DNA of 64,000 bases, taken from contig NC_092561.1 of the NCBI RefSeq assembly GCF_037975245.1, forward strand, positions 15,037,001 through 15,101,000, given 5' to 3'. The notes below the pieces were generated by a model. The model had not been told where the DNA came from. It ran no database searches and was given only the letters and a program-made list of their open reading frames with translations. Source of the stretch: Apostichopus japonicus. Taxonomy: Eukaryota > Echinodermata > Holothuroidea > Aspidochirotida > Stichopodidae. Of this stretch, positions 34,867 through 45,899 are shown in pieces. Made by a program: the position numbers and the translations under genes. Positions within the stretch are counted from its first letter, which is position 1; each line of letters begins with the position of its first letter.

Positions 34867-37800
34867 AAATGGGTCCATTGAATTAAAGCAATGAATTCAA
34901 CGGTTCCTTTAAAATGCAATCAAATTTCTCATGATTATTTAATGGCCATTAAAAGAGCCGTTGCATTGTTTGCCTGTTGGACGAAGACAAAACTTATAAA
35001 AACAAATCTTTCTTAAAAGCAATAAATTCAACGGTTTCTTTAAAATGCAATCAAATTTGGCATGATTATTTGATGGCCCTTAAAAAGAGCCGTTGGATTG
35101 TTTGCTTGTTGAACGAAGACAAAACTTATGAAAACAAATCTTTTTGATATTGGATGGCACTAAAAAAGGATCCGTCCTTTTAAAGGCCGTCAAAATTTCT
35201 CTTGATTATTTGAAGGCCTTTAAGAAGGGCCGTCAAATTTCTGTACATTAATTGATGGCCCTTAAAAAGAGCCGCTAAATTTCTCTTGATTATTTGATGT
35301 CCCTTAAAAAGAGCAGTCAAGTTTATGTAGATTATTTGATGGCCCGTAAAAAAGGCTGTTGAATTTGTTTTTTGTCTGACTAAGACAAAACCTAAAAAGG
35401 GTCTATTGAATTAAAGCAATGAATTCAACGGTTCCTTTAAAGGCCGTCAAAATTCCTCTTGATTATTTGATCGCCCTTAAAAAGAGCCTTCAAATTTCTC
35501 TTGATTATTTGATGGCCCTTAGAAAGAGCCGTCAAGTTTCTGTAGGTTATTTGATGGCCCTTAAAATGAGCCGTTGAATTCGTTGTTTGTCGGACGAAGA
35601 CAACACCTAAAAAAGGGTCCATTGAAATAAAGCAACGAATTCAACGGTTCCTATTAAGGGCAATAAATTTTCTCTAGATTATTAAAAAGCCTTAATAGAG
35701 TGCCGTTGAATTCGTTGCATGCAAGACGAAGACAAAACATATATACAAATCCTTCTGGTATTGGATGGCATTAAAAAGGGTCCATCGAATTAAAGCAACG
35801 AATTAACGGTGCCTTTTAAAGGCCGTCAAAATTTCTCTTGACTATTTGATGGCTCCTAAAAAGAGCCGTCAAATTTCTATAGATTATTTGATGGCCCGTA
35901 AAAAGAGCCGTCAAATTTCTGATTTTTAGGGGACATGAAATAATCTACAGAAATTTGACGGCTCTTTTTAAGGGTCATGAAATAATCTACAGAAATTTGA
36001 CGGCTCTTTCCAAGGGCTATCAAATACTCTTTAGAAAATTGACGGCTTTTTTAAAGGTCATCAAAAAATCTACAGAAATTTGACGGCTCTTTCTAAGGGC
36101 CATCAAATAATCTACAGAAATTTGACGGCCTTTTTAAGGGTCATCAAATATGCTACAGAAATTCTTGATTATTTGATGGCCCTTAAAAAGAGCTGTTTAA
36201 TTCGTTATTTGTTGGACGAAGACAAAACCTATAAATAAATCTTTCTTGTTATAGGATGGCACTAAAAAGGGTCCATTGAAATAAAGCAACGAATTCAACG
36301 GTTCCTATTAAGGGCAATAAATTTTCTCTAGATTATTAAATAGCCCTAATAGAGTGCCGTTGAATTCGTTGCATGCAAGACGAAGACAAAACTTATATAC
36401 AAATCTTTCTGGTATTGAATGGCACTAAAAAGGGTCCGTCCAATAAAAGCAACGAATTCAACGGTGTCTTTTAAAGGCCGTCAAAATTTCTATAGATTAA
36501 TTGATGGCCCTTAAAAAGAGCTGTCAAATTTCTATAGATTATTTGATGACCCTTAAAAAGAGCCGTCAAATTTCTGTATATTATTTGATGGCCCGTGAAA
36601 AGAGCCGTCAAATTTCTGTAGCATATTTGATGGCCCTTAAAAGAGCCATCAAATTTCTCTTGATTATTTGATGGCCCTTATAAAGAGCTGTTTAATTCGT
36701 TATTTGTTGGACGAAGACAAAACCTATAAAACAAATCTTTCTTGTTATAGGATGGCACTAAAAAGGGTCCATTGAAATAAAGCAACGAATTCAACGGTTC
36801 CTATTAAGGGTAATAAATTTTCTCTAGATTATTAAATAGCCCTAATAGAGTGCCGTTGAATTCGTTGCATGCAAGACGAAGACAAAACATATATACAAAT
36901 CCTTCTGGTATTGGATGGCACTAAAAAGGGTCCGTCCAATAAAAGCAACGAATTCAACGGTGTCTTTTAAAGGCCGTCAAAATTTCTATAGATTAATTGA
37001 TGGCCCTTAAAAAGAGCCCTCAAATTTCTATAGATTATTTGATGACCCTTAAAAAGAGCCGTCAAATTTCTGTATATTATTTGATGGACCTTAAAAGAGC
37101 CATCAAATTTCTCTTGATTATTTGATGGCCCTTAAAAAGAGCCGTCAAATTTCTGTCGATTATTTCATGGCCCCTTAAAAAAGCCGTCAAATTTCTGTAG
37201 ATTATTTGATGTCCCGTAAAAAAGTCCGTTGAATTATTTTTTTTCTTGCACGAAGGCGAAACATATCAAAACAAATCTTTCTTGTTTTGTTATTGAATGG
37301 CACTAAAAAGAGTCCGTCAAATTAAAGCAATGAATCCAACGGTGCCTTTTACAGGGCCATCAAAATTTCTTTTGATTATTTGATGGCCCCTTAAAAAAGC
37401 CGTCAAATTTCTCTTGATTATTTGATGGCCCTAAGAAAGAGCCGTCAAATTTCTGTAGATTAGTTGATGGCTCTTAAAAAGAGCCGTCAAATTTCTGTAG
37501 ATTATTTCATGGCTCTTAAAAAGAGCCGTCAAATTTCTGTAGATTATTTCATGGCCCCTTAAAAGAGCCGTCAAGTTTCTGTAGATTATTTGATGTCCCG
37601 TAAAAAAGTCCGTTGAATTATTATTAATTTTTTTGAAACATATAAAAACAAATCTTTCTTGTTATTGAATGGCACTAAAAAAAGGTCCGTCTAATTAAAG
37701 CAATGAATCCAACGGGGTGCCTTTTAGAGGGCCATCAAAATTTCTCTTGATTATTTGATGGCCCCTTAAAAAAGCCGTCAAATTTCTGTAGATTATTTGA

Positions 37801-38483
37801 TGGCCCTTAGAAAAGAGCCGTCAAATTTCTGTAGATTATTTCATGGCCCCTAAAAAGAGCCGACAAATTTCATGGCCCCTTAAAAGAGCCGTCAAGTTTC
37901 TGTAGATAATTTGATGTCCCGTAAAAAAGTCCGTTGAATTTTTTTTTTTTTTTGCACGAAGGCGAAACATATAAAAACAAATCTTTCTTGTTATTGAATG
38001 GCACTAAAAAGGGTCCGTCGAATTAAAGCAATGAATCCAACGGTGCCTTTTAAAGGGCCATCAATTCTCTTAAAAGAAAATGCCATCAAATTTCTCTTGA
38101 TTATTTGATGGCCCTTATTTTAAGTTTCTCTAGGTTATTTGATGTCCCGTAAAAAAGTCCGTTGAATTATTTTTTTTTGCACGAAGGCGAAACATATAAA
38201 AACAAATCTTTCTTGTTATTGAATGGCACTAAAAAGGGTCCGTCGAATTAAAGCAATGAATTTAACGGTGTTTTTTAGATCGCCATCAAAATTTCTCTTA
38301 CTTATTTGATGGCCCTTAAAAAGAGTGGTCAAATTTCTGTAGATTATTTTAAGGCCCTTGGAAAGAGCCGTCAAATTTCTGTAGATTATTTTATGGCCCC
38401 TAAAATGAGCCGTCAAATTTCTGTATATTATTTCATGGCCCGTAAAAAAGTCCGTTGAATTATTATTATTTTTTTCGAAGTGA
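34867..38483. repeat. Dyad satellite array, left block
   Basis: Mostly a 42-bp unit. An example in register at 37471-37554 contains GGCTCTTAAAAAGAGCC, a perfect inverted repeat around AAA, followed by GTCAAATTTCTGTAGATTAT. Groups of these alternate with a longer header carrying GAATTCGTTG, GGACGAAGACAAAAC, CAAATCTTTCTTGTTATTGG, ATGGCACTAAAAAGGGTCCG and AACGAATTCAACGG. Headers recur about every 0.5 kb (GTCCATTGAAATAAAGC at 35617, 36271 and 36767), giving a higher-order repeat. The segment 35920-36165 is in the opposite orientation. Confidence 0.92.
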
Positions 38484-40043
38484 TTATTCGCAGGGCAGCC
38501 CGGCGAATAACATACACAGACACTTTATTCGCAGGGCTGTGACGATTTCGAAAATAGGTTTATTATTGGCTTTCAATGACATCATTTTTGATGTGACGTC
38601 ATTCATTTGACCTCTGCACCTTAAAGGCGCGCAAACCCGAAGTTCTTTCATGTCTTGGTGAATGCCTGTCTTTCAGTTTCAGGCATTCAGAATCAGATTC
38701 ACCGTCTTTGCCGGGTTTTTTTATGTCATGAATTATTAGAAAAATATTGTTTTTGAACCGACTGACATAAGAAGAACTTAATTGCATTTGCACATTAAAT
38801 TTACGATTCAGCCCTAGGGGCCTAGGCCCTAAGTCTGTAAGTTCTAACGTAGGTAGCCTAGCCTAAAATACATGTCGTAAGCGCTACTGTTGGGCTAGGC
38901 TAAATCGACTAACCAATGGTAAGCCACTGCCTAGGCATGCTAACGTTAGGTGTAGGCAATGATTAAGAATATGAAATGATGGAACAGTTGGCCCCAAGAA
39001 ACTGGCTCATTAGGAATTTTCTCGGGTCCCCATACTGATATCAATTTCAAAATGTGTATGAGGCAAAAGCCAATTTCAGGGACATCAAATATCATATGTT
39101 AAGGGTCCCAGATTTATGAGATGCAAAAAGGGCTTCTGAAATGTCAATTTTGGGGTCCTTAATTATGCCAATCTTTATGGCCCCATAACGTCAAAGATAC
39201 AGTAGGTTCTACTTGAGGGGCTATTGAGGGGCTTGAAAGGCCGGTTTTGCTATTGATACCAGTCAGTTTAGGGGCCTTGAAAAAGCCAACCTTTTGGGCC
39301 CAAATAGTCTTAACCACTTCATCAGCTAATTTTTGGCACCCCAGCAGTTCAATTTTAAAAGCTTATTTTAAGGGAGCTTACCTTGGGATTCCCCAAAAGC
39401 TGACATTGCCTAAAAGCCAATATGGTCAAGGGTGTGACACTCCCCCCCCCCCCCACACCTTTACATGCAAATGAGCAGTCACTCTGCAAAAACATAGGTG
39501 AAAATGAGGGATGAAATTTTTTTATGTTGGCGGTACTAATGCTAGACTGGTTCAATCTTAAGGCCCTAGGCTCCCAAAACCAATCCTAGCAGCATTAAGA
39601 TAGGACTCACGAAGGCCAATAAATTCCCCAAAATATAGGGGCTCCCAATTAAGACTCTCCAAAAGCCAGCTGGTACCCAAAACGCAAACTCGAATAGCCC
39701 CAAAAGTTACTGAGCCTGTTAACCCAGTCGAAGGCTGCCCTGTGAATAAGGTGTATGTGTCTCGCTATTCGCAGGGCAGCCCTGCAAATAAGATGCTTAT
39801 GTCCGGCTATTCGCAGGGCTGCCCTGTGAATAAGGTGTATGTGTCTGGCTATTCGCAGGGCTGCCCTGCAAATAAGGTGTCTATGTTCGACTGTTTGCAG
39901 GGCTGCCCTGTGAATAAGATGCTTGTGTCCGGCTATTCGCAGGGCTGCCATGCGAATATGATGTTTGTGTCTGGCTATTCGCAGGGCTGCCCTGCGAATA
40001 AGATGTTTTTGTCTGGCTATTCGCAGGGCTGCCCTGCGAATAA
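38484..40043. mobile_element. Fold-back-like element inserted in the satellite
   Basis: The left end TTATTCGCAGGGCAGCCC is matched by the inverted right end (GGGCTGCCCTGCGAATAA). It splits the T-rich stretch that elsewhere joins CCGTTGAATTATT to TTTTGCACGAAGGCGAAAC. I see no clear target duplication. The interior (about 38550-39730) has repeated GGGGTCC, GGCCC and GCCAA motifs and no gene; the right end is expanded into a 42-bp array. Confidence 0.5.
39731..40043. repeat. 42-bp palindromic tandem array
   Basis: About 7.5 copies of a 42-bp unit with a near-perfect 25-base palindrome centred on GCAGGGC(A/T)GCCCTGC and flanked by TATTC/GAATA, then AAGATGNTTNTGTCTGGC. The period is a multiple of three and lacks stops on both strands, so long frames appear that are repeat artefacts. 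Confidence 0.93.
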
Positions 40044-41566
40044 GCCCCACCTATTTTTTTTTGCACGAAAGCGAAACATATAAAAACAAATCTTTCTTGT
40101 TATTGAATGGCACTAAAAAGGGTCCGTCGATTAAAGCAATGAATCTAACGGTGTTTTTTAGATGGCCATCAAAATTTCTCTTACTTATTTGATGGCCCTT
40201 AAAAAGAGCTGTTTAATTCGTTTTTTTTTTGGACGAAGGCGAAACATATATACAAATCTTTCTGGTATTGGATGGCACTAAAAAGGGTCCATTGAATTAA
40301 AACAACGAATTCAACGGTGCCTTATAAAGGCCGTCAAATTTCTCTTGATTATTTGATGGCCCCTTAGAAGAGCCGTCAAATTTCTGTAGAGTATTTGATG
40401 GCCCTTAAAAAGGGCCGTTGAATTCATTGCTTGTTTGACGAAAACAAATCTTCTGGAATATTTGATTGCACTAAAAGGGGTCCATTGTATTATATCAACG
40501 AATTCAATAGTTCCTTTTAAAGGCCATCAATTGTCTGTAGATTATATAAAAAATCTATAAAAACATTTTTTTCTGGTATTGGATGGCATTAAAGAGGGTC
40601 CGTCGAATTATAGCAACTAATTCAACGGTGCCTTTTAAAGGCCGTCAAAATTTCTCTTATTATTTGATGGTCTTTTAAAAGAGCCGTCAAATTTCTGTAC
40701 ATTATTTGATGGCCCTTAAAAAAGGGCCGTCAAATTTCTATAGATTATTCGATGGCCCGTGAAAAAAGCCGTCGAAATTCTGTAGAATATTTGATGGCCC
40801 TTAAAAAGAGCCGTCAAATTTCTGTAGATTATTTGTTGGCCCTTAAAAAGGGCCGTCAAATTTCTGTAGATTATTAAATGGCCCTAAAAAAGAGCCGTTA
40901 AATTCATTGATTGTTTGACGAAAACAAATCTTTCTGGAATATTTGATGGCATTAAATCAACGAATTCAACAGTTCCTTTTAAAGTCCATCAATTTACTGT
41001 AGATTATATAAAAACCTATAAAAACAAATCTTTCTGGTATTGGATGGCATTAAAAAGGGTCCGTCGAATAATAGCAACTAATTCAACGGTGCCTTTTAAA
41101 GGCCGTCAAAATTTCTCTTATTATTTGTTGGCCCTTAAAAAGAGCCGTTGAATTCGTTTTTTTTTTGGACGAAGGCGAAGCATATAAAAAAAAATCTTTC
41201 TGGTATTGGATGGCATTAAAAAGGGTCCGTCAAATTATAGCAACTAATTCAACTGTGCCTTTTAAAGGCCGTCAAAATTTCTCTTATTATTTGTTGGCCC
41301 TTAAAAAGAGCCGTTGAATTTGTTGTTTGTTGGACAAAGAATAAACATAAAAAACAAATCTTTCTGGATATCGGATTGTACTAAAAAGGGTCCGTCGAAT
41401 TAAAGCAAATAAAAACCCTTTGAAACAAACGAATTCAACGGTTCCTGTTAAGGGCCATCAAATTTCTCTAGATCATTTGATGGACTTAAAAGAGCCGTTG
41501 AATTCGTTGCGTGCCAGACGAAGACAAAACCTATAAAAACAAATCTTTCTTGTTATTGGATGGCAC
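40044..41566. repeat. Dyad satellite array, middle block
   Basis: Same 42-bp dyad units and header as the left block (TTTGATGGCCCTTAAAAAG, GAGCCGTCAAATTTCTGTAG, CTTTCTGGTATTGGATGGCA). A 240-base segment near 40565-40700 is repeated at about 41030-41160 and 41200-41310. Confidence 0.92.
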
Positions 41567-41570
41567 TAAA

Positions 41571-41966
41571 GGGTAGTAATAGTAAGTTGAGTCTCGTCTA
41601 TCCGACATGCTCAATGATTAACCTCCGCCACGTATCACGATCTTGCGCAAGGTTTATTGATCCCTCGAAATTGTTAATATTAATGTCCTTAAATTGCGAC
41701 TTTATTTTTCCAAGCAAGGTAGTCACGGGCCTTCCTACTGGTTTAGCAGTACGTCTTTGTGCTTCTCTTAAAGCAACCTTTGCTGGAGCGTCCTCCTGGA
41801 GTCTTGCTACATGACCGATAATACTCAATCTCCTATATTTGCGACCATGGATGACCAAGGTGTTTGGTTGGTTCGTTGTAGAGCTCTTCATTTGATAACC
41901 AATTGTTATTGATCCATCTAATGTTGAGCATATTTCGAAGTAGTCTCCTTTGAAAAGTGTCAATTC
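41571..41966 (-). pseudogene. Non-LTR retrotransposon 3' fragment with frameshift
   Basis: On the minus strand, one frame gives DTFQRRLLRNMLNIRW and NEELYNEPTKHL. After a frameshift another frame gives RRLSIIGHVARLQEDAPAKV, GRPVTTLLGKI and DRDTWRRLI. This is the typical C-terminal tail of a LINE-type reverse transcriptase (RRLLRxMLxIRW, then GHVxRL, then DRxxWR). CACTAAA is present on both sides (41564-41570 and 41967-41973). The sequence is 5'-truncated and broken, so inactive. Confidence 0.82.
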
Positions 41967-41970
41967 CACT

Positions 41971-42650
41971 AAAACGGGTCCGTGGAATTAAAGCAACGAA
42001 CTCAACGGTTCATTTTAAAGGGCCATCAAATCTCTCTAGATAATTTGATGGCCCTTAAATGGAGCCGTTGAATGCGTTGTTTGTTTCTTGTTATTGGATG
42101 GTACTTAAAAGGTTCCAAGGAATTTAAGCAACGAATTCAACGGTTCCTTTAAAGGGCCATTAATTTTCTCTAGATTATTTGTTGGCCCTTAAAAAGAGCC
42201 GTTGAATTTGTTGTTTGTTGGACGAAGACGAAACACTTAAAGAATTCTTTATTGTTATTGGATGGCACTAAAAAGGGTCCGTGGAATTAAAGCAACAAAT
42301 TCAACGGCCCTTTAATGGGCATAAAATATTCCAGAATAATTTACTTTTATATGTCTTCGTCCAACAAGCAACGAATTCAACGGCTCTTTCTTAGGTCCAT
42401 CAAAACCTTCGAAGGTGATATGATGGCCCTTCAAACGAGCCGATGAATTAAAGCAACGAATTCAACGGCTCCTTTTTAGGACCATCAAAACCCTCTGGAG
42501 TATTTGATGGCCTTAGAAAGGAGCTATTGAATTAAAGCAATGAATTCAAAAGCTCCTTTTTAGAGCAATCAAATTTCTCTAGATTATTTGATGGCCCTGA
42601 AAAGGTGCCGTTGAATTTGTTGCTTGTTGGAGGAGGACGATACATATAAA
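41971..42650. repeat. Dyad satellite array, right block
   Basis: Diverged units of the same satellite (AAGCAACGAATTCAACGG, ATTTGATGGCCCTT, GAGCCGTTGAATT, GTTGGACGAAGACG). It ends in an A-rich run near 42650. Confidence 0.9.
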
Positions 42651-42659
42651 AAAAAAAAA

Positions 42660-43372
42660 GGAGTTATTCAGTACTTTTCTCATTGACCTTTCCTAAATTT
42701 TGGGTTTAATGTTATAATGTTTATACTGAAATTAATATCTTGCACTGTTTGCAATTTTGTCCCAGTGGTTCATGATTGGCTTTTTCCATGGTTACTGCAT
42801 TATGGGTTTTAAAGATCTGCTTCAAGTTCGTCATACATCTGTAAATTATTTGCATTATTTAAAAAAGCCACAAGGACGACTGACTTTAAGATGGATTAGA
42901 AGGAAGGCACATTATCAAAGGGATGGTAGAAAGTCAGAAAGTGTTTCCAATTTAACAGAAGAGGTAAATGGTCTAGTAAAGTGTGTACTCTTTTTAGAAG
43001 ACATGTGGTTATGGACTTAATCTAAAAAGAAAGGTGTGTAGTGTATTAAGATATTGTCACTTGCGGAGATTACACAATAATTACGAATAGACACATTGTC
43101 ACGGTATCTTCATGTACTTTATAGGTACTCAATATGTTCAATCAATAAAGTTTAATCTGAAACACGCGACCGAAGAGTTCGGGTGTTTTCGTACGACCAG
43201 ACTCAAAACACGACACAATCCTTTCAAAACATTTAACTTTAACTTACTTTTAATATGATGTCTTACACTAGATACTCCGTATACGACCTAGCAAACCAAC
43301 ATGTTATTTTACCTTCACCGCGTTCCTTAAAGCAAGACCGGCCAGACGGTTACAAAAACATGTTTCAACTGA
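42660..43372. other. Non-coding spacer
   Basis: AT-rich. The + strand has an 87-codon open frame (42757-43020) and an AATAAAG at about 43144, but no family match I can recognise, so no gene is called. Confidence 0.45.
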
Positions 43373-44088
43373 TTAACCTGATAAACAAGGATAAAGAACA
43401 CCATTCGAATGTACCTTGCTGTATGAGTCTCCTGCAAAGCTATCCACTGGAAAAGACGAAAAGAATTTTAACTCTTGCAGAAAGTAACCTGTGGCATTTA
43501 CAAGAGTCATTTTAGCAGGACAATAATGTTCACGCGTGATCTTTGCCTGAGTACATACGTCACCTCCGAAGCGACGAATCTCGCATTGGTGTTCCTTCAG
43601 TACCTGACAGAAGCTAACGTTCCACTGTAAATTGTCACACTTCCAGAAGTCAAACGGCAGTGGATAGCTGGTCACATGAAACGTTTTGCCCACTACATCG
43701 CTCATTTTTTGGGCGATTATCTTTTCCATGTTCTTACTGCATTCCGCTTCTTGCTGAACTTGCAATGTCAGAACGTCATTACCTTTGTGGACTGTCACAT
43801 ATCCGTCTTCGCTCTCATCGATCCTGTCTACTTTTGTTATAACATCCTTGTTGGTAGGGTATGGGTGGAACACATCCGCAGGGGATTCATGAAAAGAATG
43901 ATAGATCAATACTCCCTTCTCGGACCCGGACACATACGGTACCTGGAAAGCGACTCCTCTGATCGTCGCTTGATTCTCTGAACCAGGAGACAGTTCGCGG
44001 TTAAGAGTGAAATCATCTATTTCAAAAACAGCAACTTGAACTTCTACCTCTGCTGGTTCGCAGGGAATCTGGTTCGATCCAGGCAACT
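43373..44088 (-). CDS. Exon 2 of the secreted protein gene
   Basis: About 238 open codons after the acceptor CAACTAG, ending at TAA (43375-43373). The long open frame has acidic N-terminal and cysteine-rich C-terminal halves. Confidence 0.62.
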
Positions 44089-45820
44089 CTAGTTGTACAT
44101 CTATATGTAAAGATATTCAATGTCAAGCAATGAATTGAAGGATATGTTTTTATATTTAAAACACGTGGCGTTATGATTTGCAGGAATCTTGTAGCGATGA
44201 CTGTTGAAAAACTCTTATAAAGATAAGCCTACATTCAGAGATGATGTAGCGTCAGACGGAGTTGTAAAAATGACATTTTAATTTCAAGAGTTTGAATATT
44301 GTGGCTCAAAATTATATGACATAGTAATAAATGATGATGTGGACAAAGTTTCATAGGTAGTCGTATTTTTGCTAATTTGAACCATAATATATCGTTCCAC
44401 AATATTATAATTTCACAATATTTGACCCAAAATAATTAATATTTGGTCGATTATCCTCTTTCCAGCAGTTTTTTGAAGATGATTGATTAGTGCCGAAATT
44501 GCTCCATTTTCGTCTTTTACCCATTGGTCAAGGAGGATGTTTGACATTCATTCAGATGAAAATAAAAGACCAGTCCTCCGGATACGCACGCCTCTTTTGA
44601 ACCTCATACAACGTTTTAAGAAAGCTAATTTATTGTATAAAAATTCCTCAAGATACACACCATTTGACGTCTACATTGCTCTTTTCTATGGAAGGAATGC
44701 CCAAACCACTTTCATGCAAGTCGGCTGAAACGACCATAGGGACACACCCTTTCATTGATAAAATCCTTCATTCCATGAAACACCAAAAAGGACCACAATT
44801 GATGATGGTAATGTGATATGGTATGATAATAGTATAAATTTATATGATAATATATAGCAGATACACTATATTATACTAAGTTTAATTTAAACGATTAGAA
44901 TAAGATTTTACACGATAATAATAATAAGAAATTACACGATCATAAAACAAGAATACGACTTTCTATTGAAACTGCTGACAATATAACACGTGCGTATGCA
45001 TTAGCATATAATTCATAGGGTGGACCTCACGACTCACATACTCAAAATAAGTGGTTCGCTTCATACTTATGCAAGGCCCCAGATTCCATGTTGGGCAGGA
45101 GGATATTTCTGGTCTTGGATTGTTATCCGAAGAGAGTAGAGCTAAATTCATTAGGTTAAACCACACACACTTAAATCTTTAACAATTGTAGTTTAAACGT
45201 AACAGAACCATTAAGTTGATTGTAAACATTGTATAAAATATTGTTTGGGAGAATTTGTGCTGTAGACCGAGATATATAGAGTTTTGTACGTGTATTGGTA
45301 GTTTAGGAAGTACGTTGCTCTTCATTAGTCATCGGTGTGTTGCAGAACGTGGTGCTGGCTCGGTAGGGAAGTTTTCACACTTTTCTTACAAAATCACACC
45401 AAACTTCAGTTTATGTCAAGAAAGAATGTATACCAAAGTAGACAGACTAGGTACGAATCAACTGACAACTGATTAGGAACTCACCATTATGCTGACAGAA
45501 ATTTAGAGAATTATATATTGTAAATAATACAATAATCTTAGGTAACATAAACACAAACATACATGCAGAGGGACACACAAGCACAAGCAAAAAGTCTTAC
45601 TGTTGCCGCAGAAAAAATCTTGTTCTTTTCGGCGCTGCAAATACTCAGCTACTGGACCCCTCGGTACCAAAAACCTGCCAAATTTTCCCTTTTCTGCGAA
45701 TTGCCTCAAATTTGGTAATACTGTCCTCTCCAGGCCGAGTCCATTCGTCCAAACATTCACGAAGAGGAGACAGAAATAGAAGTTGCAGATTGAATCCATC
45801 TTAGTAGAGATCACTTTCAC
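43373..45820 (-). CDS. Secreted cysteine-containing protein, unrecognised (2 exons)
   Basis: Exon 1 (45820-45601) and exon 2 (44088-43373) join in frame (donor ACA|GTAAGA, acceptor CAACTAG, phase 1) to about 311 codons. The N terminus has a hydrophobic core ending near NVWTNGLGLE, most likely a signal peptide; the second ATG (45799) places that core at the very start and may be the true start. The mature part has RFLVPRGPVAEYLQRR before the intron and in exon 2 about eight cysteines (FWKCDNLQWNVSFCQ, HQCEIRRFGGDVCTQ, EHYCPAKM, YPCLSG), which suggests a disulphide-bonded extracellular protein. I recognise no domain. A TATATAAA lies about 50 bases upstream of the first ATG. I am fairly sure it is a real gene, from the clean splice join and signal peptide; its function is unknown. 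Confidence 0.62.
44089..45600 (-). other. Intron of the secreted protein gene
   Basis: 1.5 kb, GTAAGA to CTAG. AT-rich with no recognisable insert; the open frames inside are short. Confidence 0.55.
45601..45820 (-). CDS. Exon 1 of the secreted protein gene (signal peptide)
   Basis: Starts at ATG 45820 or, more likely, 45799. It encodes the hydrophobic leader and a basic stretch (RRKEQDFFCGN) and ends at a GTAAGA donor in phase 1. Confidence 0.6.
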
Positions 45821-45867
45821 GAGTGATTAAACCAAAAGAAATAATGAGGAACAACCGAATATATATA

Positions 45868-45875
45868 TTTATATA
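45868..45875 (-). promoter_or_regulatory. Possible TATA box of the secreted protein gene
   Basis: TATATAAA on the minus strand, 48-55 bases upstream of the first ATG. It lies inside an AT-rich stretch, so it may be coincidental. Confidence 0.3.
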
Positions 45876-45899
45876 TGCATAACGTTTAGGCGACATCAC

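Noticed and set aside
39649-40083. Overlapping frames of 113 and 133 codons with repeated SGYSQGC or RRAALRIA peptides
   Set aside because: Produced by a 42-bp palindromic repeat whose period is a multiple of three; no start context, splice sites or unique sequence.
42757-43020. 87-codon + strand frame followed by AATAAAG
   Set aside because: No recognisable domain, weak start and no splice partners; may be repeat-derived.
44483-44728. 81-codon + strand frame
   Set aside because: Lies in the intron of the minus-strand secreted-protein gene and shows no domain.
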